Source: an uncultured Clostridia bacterium (lineage in GTDB: Bacteria > Bacillota > Clostridia > TANB77 > CAG-508). Taken from it: a stretch of 42,303 bases of DNA. Below the pieces are notes generated by a model. It was given only the letters and a program-made list of their open reading frames with translations. It did no database searches and was not told the DNA's origin. The stretch spans positions 1 through 42,303 of the forward strand of contig CANRED010000009.1 in assembly GCA_947629555.1 (NCBI GenBank), given 5' to 3'. Below, one piece after another: positions 35,048-42,303 of this stretch (the first letter of the stretch is position 1; every line of letters begins with the position of its first letter). A program made the position numbers and the translations under genes.

Positions 35048-36508
35048 TTATTTTTTCATTAACCCAATTATTGTTTCATAATCTTTTGTTTTTATACTTT
35101 CTATTATTATTTTTCTATTTTTTAATAAAAAAATTATAATTAATACTGTTACAACACTGATTAAAATATATCTAATTAAGTTAAACTTATATAATAGTAA
35201 TACTATTGGTATTATAGCTATCGATATTAGTAAAAATTTTAGGAAGAATTTTTTGTCGTAATAATCTCTTTTTATTTTTTTTACTAATAAACTATGAAAT
35301 ATAAATAATAATATAAAACTAATTAATGTTGTATAAGCTGCTGCAATATAACCACATAAAGGTATAAATATATAATTTAAAATTATATTACTAATTGCTG
35401 CTAATATAGTTCCTAAAGCAATTAATTTTTGTTTCTTATAAAACGCCTCTATGTTTACATAAAGGGAATATACAAACTTAAATATATCTGCGACCATAAC
35501 TGGTGGTATTACATAAACTGCATGCATATACTGTTTTCCGCCCATAATGAATAATATCTCGGGTGCAATTAATATATATATATATACTATTAATAGAAAA
35601 AATAAAAAATATGGTTTAGATTTACTTTTCAGTGTATTATATTTTTTTTCATCTAACATATCAAAAGTCCATGGTGCCCAGGCATTATTCATTGAACCCC
35701 AAAGCGTAGTTACAAACACCGTTGTTGTATATGCGATAGTATAAAATGCCGTAGAATCACTATTGATTAATTTTGTAATCATTATTCTATCCGATGTATT
35801 TAAAATATTCATAGATAAAAGATGAAATAAGGTTGGAATTGCAATTATTAAAGCATATTTGCAATATTCTTTTTTTATACTTCTACCTTTTATTATAAAA
35901 TAAAAATATATTAGTGCATAAACAATTATCTGTGGAATATAAAATCCATAAATTCTAGCCAATAGAGCATTTTCTTTATATATTAATGTACATATTAAAG
36001 AAATTACTACTGAAAAAACACTACTTCCTATTGATATTAATGTAGATAGCTTATATTTATATTCAAATCTATTTTTTACCTGTAACATATCTATAGAAGA
36101 ACAAAAAAATAGGTATACAAATATTAAATTAATTATGTTCCTATCCATCATTAATAAATTTTCAAAAAATGTTGGAAAAATTAGTGTTAGTATATAAAAG
36201 AGCGTTACTATTCCTGAAGATAATAACAAATTTGAAGATATAAAAGAATTTATATCTTCTTTATAATCATATTTAGCAAGCATTAAAGCTGATTGTAAAT
36301 TAAATGTTGTTATTATTACTAATATAACTACCCATGATGCAATATTAGAATATATACCTATGTCTTCAGGGCTCATTATTCTAGTAAATATTGGCATTGA
36401 TATGAATGTAATTCCCTTTACTATAAAATTAGAAATTGTATACCATACTCCTGCTTTTATAACTTTATTATCTTGCTTTTTATCCATATCGCTTGTTTTT
36501 GTATTCAT
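35048..36508 (-). CDS. wzx: Polysaccharide flippase (Wzx, MOP superfamily)
   Basis: A 486-residue polytopic membrane protein with about 12-14 hydrophobic segments. NKVIKAGVWYTISNFIVKGI and SMPIFTRIMSPEDIGIYSNI at the N-terminus are characteristic of Wzx/RfbX flippases that move undecaprenyl-linked repeat units across the membrane. I chose the ATG at 36508, which follows AAAGGAATAATA; an upstream start at 36523 precedes that site. An (AT)7 tract lies in the coding sequence at 35572-35586. It is followed by neuD after 56 nt. Codon and base composition match neighbouring genes. Confidence 0.88.
   Translation of the reverse strand: MNTKTSDMDKKQDNKVIKAGVWYTISNFIVKGITFISMPIFTRIMSPEDIGIYSNIASWVVILVIITTFNLQSALMLAKYDYKEDINSFISSNLLLSSGIVTLFYILTLIFPTFFENLLMMDRNIINLIFVYLFFCSSIDMLQVKNRFEYKYKLSTLISIGSSVFSVVISLICTLIYKENALLARIYGFYIPQIIVYALIYFYFIIKGRSIKKEYCKYALIIAIPTLFHLLSMNILNTSDRIMITKLINSDSTAFYTIAYTTTVFVTTLWGSMNNAWAPWTFDMLDEKKYNTLKSKSKPYFLFFLLIVYIYILIAPEILFIMGGKQYMHAVYVIPPVMVADIFKFVYSLYVNIEAFYKKQKLIALGTILAAISNIILNYIFIPLCGYIAAAYTTLISFILLFIFHSLLVKKIKRDYYDKKFFLKFLLISIAIIPIVLLLYKFNLIRYILISVVTVLIIIFLLKNRKIIIESIKTKDYETIIGLMKK
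35572..35586. repeat. (AT)7 dinucleotide tract inside wzx
   Basis: A 15-base alternating AT run encoding YIYIL in the flippase. The frame is currently intact. It is shorter than the acyltransferase tract but lies in a similar locus and could slip. Confidence 0.55.
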
Positions 36509-36982
36509 TATTATTCCTTTCATAAAATTAAATATAAGTTATGTAAAAAACAATTACATTTTTTCTATAATATCTGATATTTTTAATAACAGTACCATTT
36601 CGATATAAATTACTAACCTTATTCATTTTTTATTGTCTATACGGTTATTAATCTCTTCTTATATATTTTTCCAATGTCCTAACTAGTTTTTATGTTATAT
36701 CTTGCATTAAAAGAATAATTTTACCTAGTTAACGTGCATCTTTTTGAATATTTTCTAAATGAGTTAAATAATTTAATTATTTTTCATAAAAAATCCAATC
36801 CATATAATAGTTATATTATTCAAATTTTATCATTATCAAGATATTTACAGCAATTTTTGTTACTATTAAATTTAAATTATCTTTAAATTTTGATATTCAC
36901 CTATAACTTTTCATATTGATTCTATATGCTCATTTGTACAATTTTTTATTATATCTTCTTTTAATTACGTTATCATTCCATA
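36509..36982. other. Intergenic gap, no gene seen
   Basis: 474 bp of very AT-rich DNA between wzx and the GT52-like gene. No open frame with a ribosome site, no clear hairpin terminator or RNA. Possibly remnants of a removed glycosyltransferase gene. Confidence 0.5.
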
Positions 36983-38071
36983 TTAAAATTCTTTTACTCT
37001 ATCAAACTTTTCATAATTATTTTTTATAAAGTTTTCAAAATCAATAATACTTTCGGGTAATGTTATTACATTGTTTTTTTCTAAATTGATTTTATTTATA
37101 AAATTAGTAAATTCAATTAACATATTAGAATCATTTTTATTTTTAATTTTATATAACATTACTGCATAGGGATAGTTCTTTTTTATTAAATAAAATGGAG
37201 AAATGCAACCTGTTGAATATTCAGATATTAATAGTGTATTAGTGCAATTAAATGTATTAATAATCATTTCAATAGGAATACCATCCTTTAATACTTTATA
37301 ATTTGTATAATCTATATTAGATTCTATTCTTGGATGTTTTTTTATTATTATATCTTCACTATTTATATATTTTTTTAGTATTTCTAGACACTCTCTAATT
37401 GGTTGCATATTTGAAAATCCTTGATCTAAAAATATTACTTTTTTTCCAATATAATCTTTGCAAGATTTATGTACAATACTTTCAAAAACTTTTTTTGTTG
37501 TTTCTTCATTATTTATTCTTAATATATTATGTGATTTTAAATCATTTTCGACTAGTTCAGGACAATAACAATAAATATTATTAATATTCTCTGTATAATC
37601 CGGATCTAAAAAGATATTATACGCTAGCTCTCCTAAAAATGTTTTTTTAAAAAATATTTTTTTGATATAAGTTCCTAAACCATCATCATATAAATTTAGT
37701 TCTAATGAATTTGAATATCTCCTTAATTTATTATAAACTACTCTACATGCAATATCTCCTGATGGTACAAATAATTGAGAATAGTTTTCTGGAATATTTT
37801 TATCTTTTTTTATCATCCTTTTCATATAGATTATATCAATAAGCAAATTAATCCTTTGCGAAATATTAATTTTTCTATTACAAATTTTTAAATATTCCGC
37901 TGAAATCAAATTTCCATCTATTTGTTTTTTTACTAGTTCTTCAAATTGCTTTAAGTTATTATTCAATAAAATTACATCTACATTTTTAACTCTGTATGTT
38001 TTGATTAAATTAATTGAACTAATAAGTTGATATGGCGTATAAATAAGAAAAAGTGATTTTTCCAATATCAT
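36983..38071 (-). CDS. Putative sialyltransferase, GT52-like
   Basis: A 362-residue protein that resembles family GT52/polysialyltransferase-type enzymes in pattern: FLIYTPYQLISSINLI opens the protein, YDDGLGTYIKK has the D/E-D-G motif that binds the acceptor or acts as base, KKHPRIES contains the conserved His-Pro, and ISEYSTGCISPF gives the Ser/Thr pair that binds CMP. Such enzymes transfer sialic acid from CMP-Neu5Ac, the product of neuA here. No signal peptide or membrane helix, so it would act at the cytoplasmic face on lipid-linked sugar. The identification rests on motif pattern and on genome context; another GT-B transferase remains possible. Confidence 0.6.
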   Translation of the reverse strand: MILEKSLFLIYTPYQLISSINLIKTYRVKNVDVILLNNNLKQFEELVKKQIDGNLISAEYLKICNRKINISQRINLLIDIIYMKRMIKKDKNIPENYSQLFVPSGDIACRVVYNKLRRYSNSLELNLYDDGLGTYIKKIFFKKTFLGELAYNIFLDPDYTENINNIYCYCPELVENDLKSHNILRINNEETTKKVFESIVHKSCKDYIGKKVIFLDQGFSNMQPIRECLEILKKYINSEDIIIKKHPRIESNIDYTNYKVLKDGIPIEMIINTFNCTNTLLISEYSTGCISPFYLIKKNYPYAVMLYKIKNKNDSNMLIEFTNFINKINLEKNNVITLPESIIDFENFIKNNYEKFDRVKEF

Positions 38072-39040
38072 AACCCCCTTAAAAATAACTATTTTTTATA
38101 CTTGATAAACTTTTCGAATAGCAATTACCATAACAATTATATAAGTGTATTCAAAAATGATTTTTATATTTTTTTGATTTTTACATTTTTACTATTCTTC
38201 CATTTTGTTTATTTCTTATATTGTATAATTATATTATACATTTCTTTATTTTTCAACATAATTCTACCACTTATATAGTTTGGTTTCTCTTAAACTACTT
38301 TTCTTATTTTTTCTTTATCTAATTATTTAGATTTTTTGATTATTTTTTGCTTCTAATATGCAATTCTTAATATAGCAATATGTTCTACCTTCGTATCTAA
38401 CCATAGTATTAGCTTGCTTTTTTTAATATTCTTCAACTTTTATATCCGTTTCTTTATTAATATGCACATATGTTGAATTCATAATTATAGCAATATATTG
38501 TCTTAATTTCATTGTATAATCAGTCATTTCATATTTGTTAGTTTATTAGAGTCAATTTCATCTATTATCTACATCTATATGTTATATGTGCACTTTATTG
38601 AAAACTCCTATATATACTTAATTATTTGAATTTGATATATTGTTATAAAATCAAATGTTATAGTAGTTTATTTTCTTTTCGAGAACTAAATATAATATTC
38701 TTTTTTTAATTTATCCATCTTAAAATGAAGACATATCTCGTATAATCCCTTATAAAGTTTTCCTTTCTATTTTTCTAGTGTTAGATAATCTTTTTGATTT
38801 TACTTTCAAATACAAGTCCTGACATTTCAACACCAATTGCTAAATATTTAAAAATATTTATCTCTCATAAAAAATCCTTATATTTAATCTATATCCTTAA
38901 TCTATATTTGTATATAAAACATGTATCAATTAAATTTTACATTCTATAAATCTTGTTTACTATAATTTATTGCATTAAGTATAAAAAAATATATATAATC
39001 TACATTTTACCTACCTACATAATATTTCGAAATACATAAA
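38072..39040. other. 969-bp gene-poor gap
   Basis: AT-rich DNA with no intact gene. It contains a decayed reading frame (38327-38527) and scattered stop codons in all frames, suggesting erosion of one or more former genes in the capsule locus. No terminator or RNA was recognised. Confidence 0.55.
38327..38527 (-). pseudogene. Decayed coding fragment of unknown family
   Basis: A frame beginning MTDYTMKLRQYIAIIMN continues for 34 codons, meets one TAA, and then continues in the same frame with KKQANTMVRYEGRTYCYIKN and about 11 more codons to a second stop. The composition looks protein-like on both sides of the stop. I do not recognise the family. No convincing ribosome site is present. Confidence 0.35.
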
Positions 39041-40213
39041 CTAACTTTCACCTTTATTTTCTGTATTTCTATTTCTTTCTAAATTATTAAAATCTAAATA
39101 TATAAATGGAGCATATAATAATATATTTATCCCAAATATAAATTCAGTTGGAAATATTAATACAATAGTCAAAAAAGTTGCAATCCAGTTTATACCTTTT
39201 AAATTCAATAAATTCTTTATTGAAATAATTATAAAATATATCATTCCTATATATCCAAAATATAAATAAATTCTTGGAAATGCAGGAATATATTCCTCTA
39301 TTTTTAAGACCCCATTACCAAATATTCTTTCACTTGAAGTAGTAGTTTCATCTTTAAAAATCAAATCATAATTTCCAAATCTTCCTTCTGTTGCATTTCC
39401 TTCAATAAAAGTCCTGTTTACAAACATTTTATAGCTATCAGTCCTTATATACCATAAAGATAAAATAACTATTGAAAGTACTATTATTATAAAATTAATT
39501 GAGTATTTGCTTAATAAATATCTAAAATTTTTTATAAAATATATAAAATAAATTATAGCCACTAGTATAATAGCTGTACTAGATGTAGATAAAAGCATTG
39601 CCACTGTTACTATAATAATTGAGAAATCTATTTTTTTGCTTATACATATTAATTCTATGCCTAAATATAAACCACAATATATTGCATAATGTGATGGCTC
39701 AGCAAACACACTTCTTACTCTACCTGCTGAGTTTATTGTTGCAGCATGTTTTTGTAATTTTTCTATAACATCTAGTCCTTGTATGTAACCTGGTATATAT
39801 TTTCCAGTTAATTTTAATACTATAAATTGTAATATTAAAAATAAGGAAGCAAATAAAGCTGTTATTCTATAAAATTTTAACCCACTTTCAGTATTAAAAT
39901 ACTTTTTATAAAAGCACACTATTATAAAATAATAGAATAATATTCTCATAGTTGGCATAAACACAGTTTCAATATAATCTGAATCTTTCACTAAACATAT
40001 ATATACTATTTGTAAAAGAATATAAATAACAATAATGGCAAATTGTGGTATTATTAAATCCTTTATTTGATCCTTTTTTTTTAAGTCCAATAACATGAAC
40101 GGCAGTATAGCAATTAATGCAATATCAGCAATAGATAAAGTCGCTATTGGAGTTCCATATATCACTAACATAGGTGATAATATAATTATGTATGTAAATA
40201 TCTTTTTTAACAT
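39041..40213 (-). CDS. wzy: O-antigen/capsule polymerase-like membrane protein (Wzy)
   Basis: A 390-residue integral membrane protein with about 10-12 helices and a large hydrophilic loop in its second half (RTFIEGNATEGRFGNYDLIF). The segment AGRVRSVFAEPSHYAIYCGL with Arg-x-x-x-x-x-E-P is typical of Wzy/O-antigen ligase-type proteins. It would join repeat units outside the membrane after Wzx flipping. Wzy proteins are too variable for certainty; topology and position in the locus are the main support. Confidence 0.75.
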   Translation of the reverse strand: MLKKIFTYIIILSPMLVIYGTPIATLSIADIALIAILPFMLLDLKKKDQIKDLIIPQFAIIVIYILLQIVYICLVKDSDYIETVFMPTMRILFYYFIIVCFYKKYFNTESGLKFYRITALFASLFLILQFIVLKLTGKYIPGYIQGLDVIEKLQKHAATINSAGRVRSVFAEPSHYAIYCGLYLGIELICISKKIDFSIIIVTVAMLLSTSSTAIILVAIIYFIYFIKNFRYLLSKYSINFIIIVLSIVILSLWYIRTDSYKMFVNRTFIEGNATEGRFGNYDLIFKDETTTSSERIFGNGVLKIEEYIPAFPRIYLYFGYIGMIYFIIISIKNLLNLKGINWIATFLTIVLIFPTEFIFGINILLYAPFIYLDFNNLERNRNTENKGES

Positions 40214-40285
40214 TTGTATCCCTTCCTAATAATTTTTATGCACTTATTTTTATTATTTTATCTCCATAATATTTATAACTAACAT

Positions 40286-41398
40286 TTATGTTACATTTTC
40301 ATAGCAATCATTATAAAATAGCTCTAATTTGTGTAGTACATCATTTACATCATATCCAGCTCTTTTTACATTTTCTGTTTGATTTTCACGTTGAATTTTA
40401 GCTACATTTAAATCATATATACATTCTGCCCAATATTTACTATCTTTGCAAAGCGGTATAAATTTCAAATTATCTGTTATTTTAGCATCCTTAGGGACTA
40501 CCATATCTGATGTAAAACATTTTAAGCCAGAAACTTGTGCCTCAATTAAAACAATTCCTAACCCTTCAAATAAAGATGGAAATACAAAATAATCAAATGC
40601 AGAATATAGATAATCTGTATCTGTCCTTATTCCTAGAAACTTTACCTTACTCTCTATGTCTAATTTCTTTACTTTATTTTTAATTTTTTCTTCTAGTGCT
40701 CCCTTGCCTACTAATACTAAGTAAGAATTCGGATTCTTTTTCTGATACTCATAAAATATATCTATTAAAAATGTATGATTTTTCTGTTCAGAAAATCTAG
40801 CTACATTTCCAATAATTGTACTCTTTTCTTTAATTTTCAATTCATCTCTAATCTTTTTTCTTTTTTCTTCTGAATATGCAAACTTTTCAGTCTCTATTCC
40901 ATTTTTTATAATAATTGCTTCTTTACTTCTTTCTTTAAATAAATATTCTGCAGCTAAATCTGAACATGCAAAAAGATGTGTTGCATTTTTTAATATTTTT
41001 TTTCCTAAATAATTTTTATATATATTAACTACTAGATTTCTACCAGATTGTGAATTATGGCTATGTGCAATCCTAGTTGGAATATTAGCTTTTTGGGCTC
41101 TTTCTAAGATTAATCCTGATACTTTATTTAAATGTGAATGAACAATTTTATATTCTTTGTGTTGCTTAAAAAAATCATCTAGTTTCTTTGTATATACTAT
41201 TTGTCCTACCTTTTGTAAAGCCGGAATATAATAAATTCTTCCTCCCATTTTTTCTATTTCTTCATCAAAAAATCCTTTTCTATTAACAAGAAAATCAAAT
41301 TGTATTTTTTCTCTATCTATATTTCTATATAAATTCATAAGGAAATTTTCGGTTCCTCCCTGATTCATTCCACCAAGTACATGTAATATTCTAATCAT
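40286..41398 (-). CDS. Family 4 glycosyltransferase (EpsF-like)
   Basis: A 370-residue GT-B retaining glycosyltransferase. The N-terminal RILHVLGGMNQGGTENFLMN is typical of EpsF/CapM-type transferases of exopolysaccharide loci. IIKNGIETEKFAYSEEKR begins the linker to the C-terminal domain, VGKGALEEKIK follows, and FEGLGIVLIEAQVSGL holds the E-x7-E motif that binds the nucleotide-sugar. The ATG at 41398 is preceded by GGAGG at proper distance; a start at 41416 lies before that site. It is likely to add a hexose to the lipid-linked repeat unit; donor and acceptor cannot be told. Confidence 0.9.
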   Translation of the reverse strand: MIRILHVLGGMNQGGTENFLMNLYRNIDREKIQFDFLVNRKGFFDEEIEKMGGRIYYIPALQKVGQIVYTKKLDDFFKQHKEYKIVHSHLNKVSGLILERAQKANIPTRIAHSHNSQSGRNLVVNIYKNYLGKKILKNATHLFACSDLAAEYLFKERSKEAIIIKNGIETEKFAYSEEKRKKIRDELKIKEKSTIIGNVARFSEQKNHTFLIDIFYEYQKKNPNSYLVLVGKGALEEKIKNKVKKLDIESKVKFLGIRTDTDYLYSAFDYFVFPSLFEGLGIVLIEAQVSGLKCFTSDMVVPKDAKITDNLKFIPLCKDSKYWAECIYDLNVAKIQRENQTENVKRAGYDVNDVLHKLELFYNDCYENVT

Positions 41399-41417
41399 TT
41401 TTTCCTCCATATTCATT

Positions 41418-42221
41418 TTAATAACTATTTTTTAGCATTTCATATATATCATTTATTGAATTAACTATGTAAGTTGGTTTATATTCCGTATCCTCAATAT
41501 CTTCTTTTTTGGTCTCTCCGGTTAAAACACATATAGATGTAATACCTGCATTAATTCCGCAGGCAATATCAGTATATAATCTGTCACCAATAATTGCTAT
41601 TTTTTCTAAAGGTACCTTTTCAATTTTTGAAACTATATCTACCATTTCTCTTTTAGGTTTTCCAATATAAGTTGGTTCTCTATTCGTAGCTGTTTTTAAC
41701 ATATTACATATTGATCCACAATCTGGAACAAATCCATTTTCAACTGGACAAACTAAATCTGGATTAGTAGCAATATAGTCTATACCTTTATTAAGTAAAT
41801 AACATGCATCTTGAATTTTTTTATAATTTAATTCTGTATCAAATCCTACAACTAAAAAATCAATGTGCTCATCAACATTTTCACATATTTGAAAACCTTG
41901 ACTTTTAAATTCTTGTTTTAATGAATTAGTACCTACAACATATAGTTTTGCATTTTTATTTTTTTGTTTTATATATATAGATGTAGCTTGTGCAGATGTA
42001 AACATATTTTTTTCATTTGCTTTAAACCCTAATCTGTTTAATTTCTCTAAATAACTTTCTACACTTTTTGAAGAATTATTAGTTAAAAATATATATTTTT
42101 TATTTTGTTTATTTAATAAATTAATAAACTCTATACTTCCTTTAAACACATTATTTTCTAAATATAATGTTCCATCCATATCTAATAAAAACATTTCTAT
42201 ATTTTTTATATCCTCGATCAT
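41418..42221 (-). CDS. HAD-superfamily IIA phosphatase (NagD-like)
   Basis: A 267-residue HAD hydrolase. Motif I is FLLDMDGTLYLENNVF with the nucleophilic aspartate, motif II is IFLTNNSSKS, and GKPKREMVD plus IIGDRLYTDIACGINAG form motifs III and IV. The cap is of type C2a as in NagD/PNPase-like proteins that hydrolyse nucleotide or sugar phosphates. It is the first complete gene of the locus in the window and ends 19 nt before the GT4 start, so it may share its transcript. A role in supplying or recycling glycan precursors is an inference from position only. Confidence 0.88.
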   Translation of the reverse strand: MIEDIKNIEMFLLDMDGTLYLENNVFKGSIEFINLLNKQNKKYIFLTNNSSKSVESYLEKLNRLGFKANEKNMFTSAQATSIYIKQKNKNAKLYVVGTNSLKQEFKSQGFQICENVDEHIDFLVVGFDTELNYKKIQDACYLLNKGIDYIATNPDLVCPVENGFVPDCGSICNMLKTATNREPTYIGKPKREMVDIVSKIEKVPLEKIAIIGDRLYTDIACGINAGITSICVLTGETKKEDIEDTEYKPTYIVNSINDIYEMLKNSY

Positions 42222-42303
42222 TGTTATTCTCGTATAATCAATTATATAGAAATATTAATCTATTTAATTGATTAATCCCTTTCTTTTTAATTTTTTATAT
42301 TAT

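Overview
The window looks like a chromosomal segment of a low-GC, anaerobic, endospore-forming Clostridia-type Firmicute, probably an uncultured gut lineage. The signs are very AT-rich DNA with Gram-positive ribosome binding sites, a SpoIIID regulator, a GerS-like protein, a CoA-type pyruvate/2-oxoacid:ferredoxin oxidoreductase with bacterial ferredoxin, Min division genes, and a WalRK-like two-component system. Nearly all genes are on the minus strand. Two small regulator-like genes (6773-7090 and spoIIID at 10482-10742) are on the plus strand, and they use CGN arginine codons that their neighbours avoid.

Layout. 0-6.6 kb: mazF, a gerS-like gene, dusB, rodA, minE, minD, a small autonomous transcript, and the CCA-adding enzyme. 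6.7-11 kb: an orphan plus-strand gene, the porGDAB operon, and spoIIID with a divergent promoter. 10.8-16.4 kb: fdx, ricT, holB, lepB, then walK and walR. 16.6-24.8 kb: one giant cyclic beta-1,2-glucan synthase gene (ndvB type). 25-26 kb: a small gene plus a GNAT gene. 26.3-42.3 kb: a capsule/exopolysaccharide locus. That locus holds cpsB/cpsD/cpsC regulators, a vanZ-like gene, a full sialic acid set (neuC, neuA, neuB, neuD), a membrane acyltransferase, a second acetyltransferase, a Wzx flippase, a GT52-like putative sialyltransferase, a Wzy-like polymerase, a GT4 transferase and a HAD phosphatase. Together these would make, decorate, export and polymerise a sialylated surface glycan.

Most striking observation. 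Five single-base disruptions interrupt otherwise intact conserved genes: rodA twice, porG, walK and ndvB. All five are the same event: an extra C directly before an in-frame GGN glycine codon, so the zero-frame codon at the break is CGG. I found no other in-frame CGG in roughly 12,000 codons of minus-strand genes. Either CGG acts as a +1 frameshift (C-skipping) codon in this organism, or a systematic sequence error mimics it. RodA and WalK are normally essential, so the first option deserves a test.

Other highlights. There are two independent phase-variation tracts in the sialic acid locus: (TA)12 in the acyltransferase, currently out of frame, and a G9 tract that splits the SGNH esterase tail of NeuA from its catalytic Asp-His motif. 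Three copies of a 140-148 bp intergenic element have perfect terminal inverted repeats whose sequence differs between copies while pairing is kept. There is also an 82-bp tandem palindrome array, and a compact RNA near 5.2-5.35 kb with a consensus promoter, an SD/anti-SD pair, a mini-ORF containing CGG, and a strong terminator.
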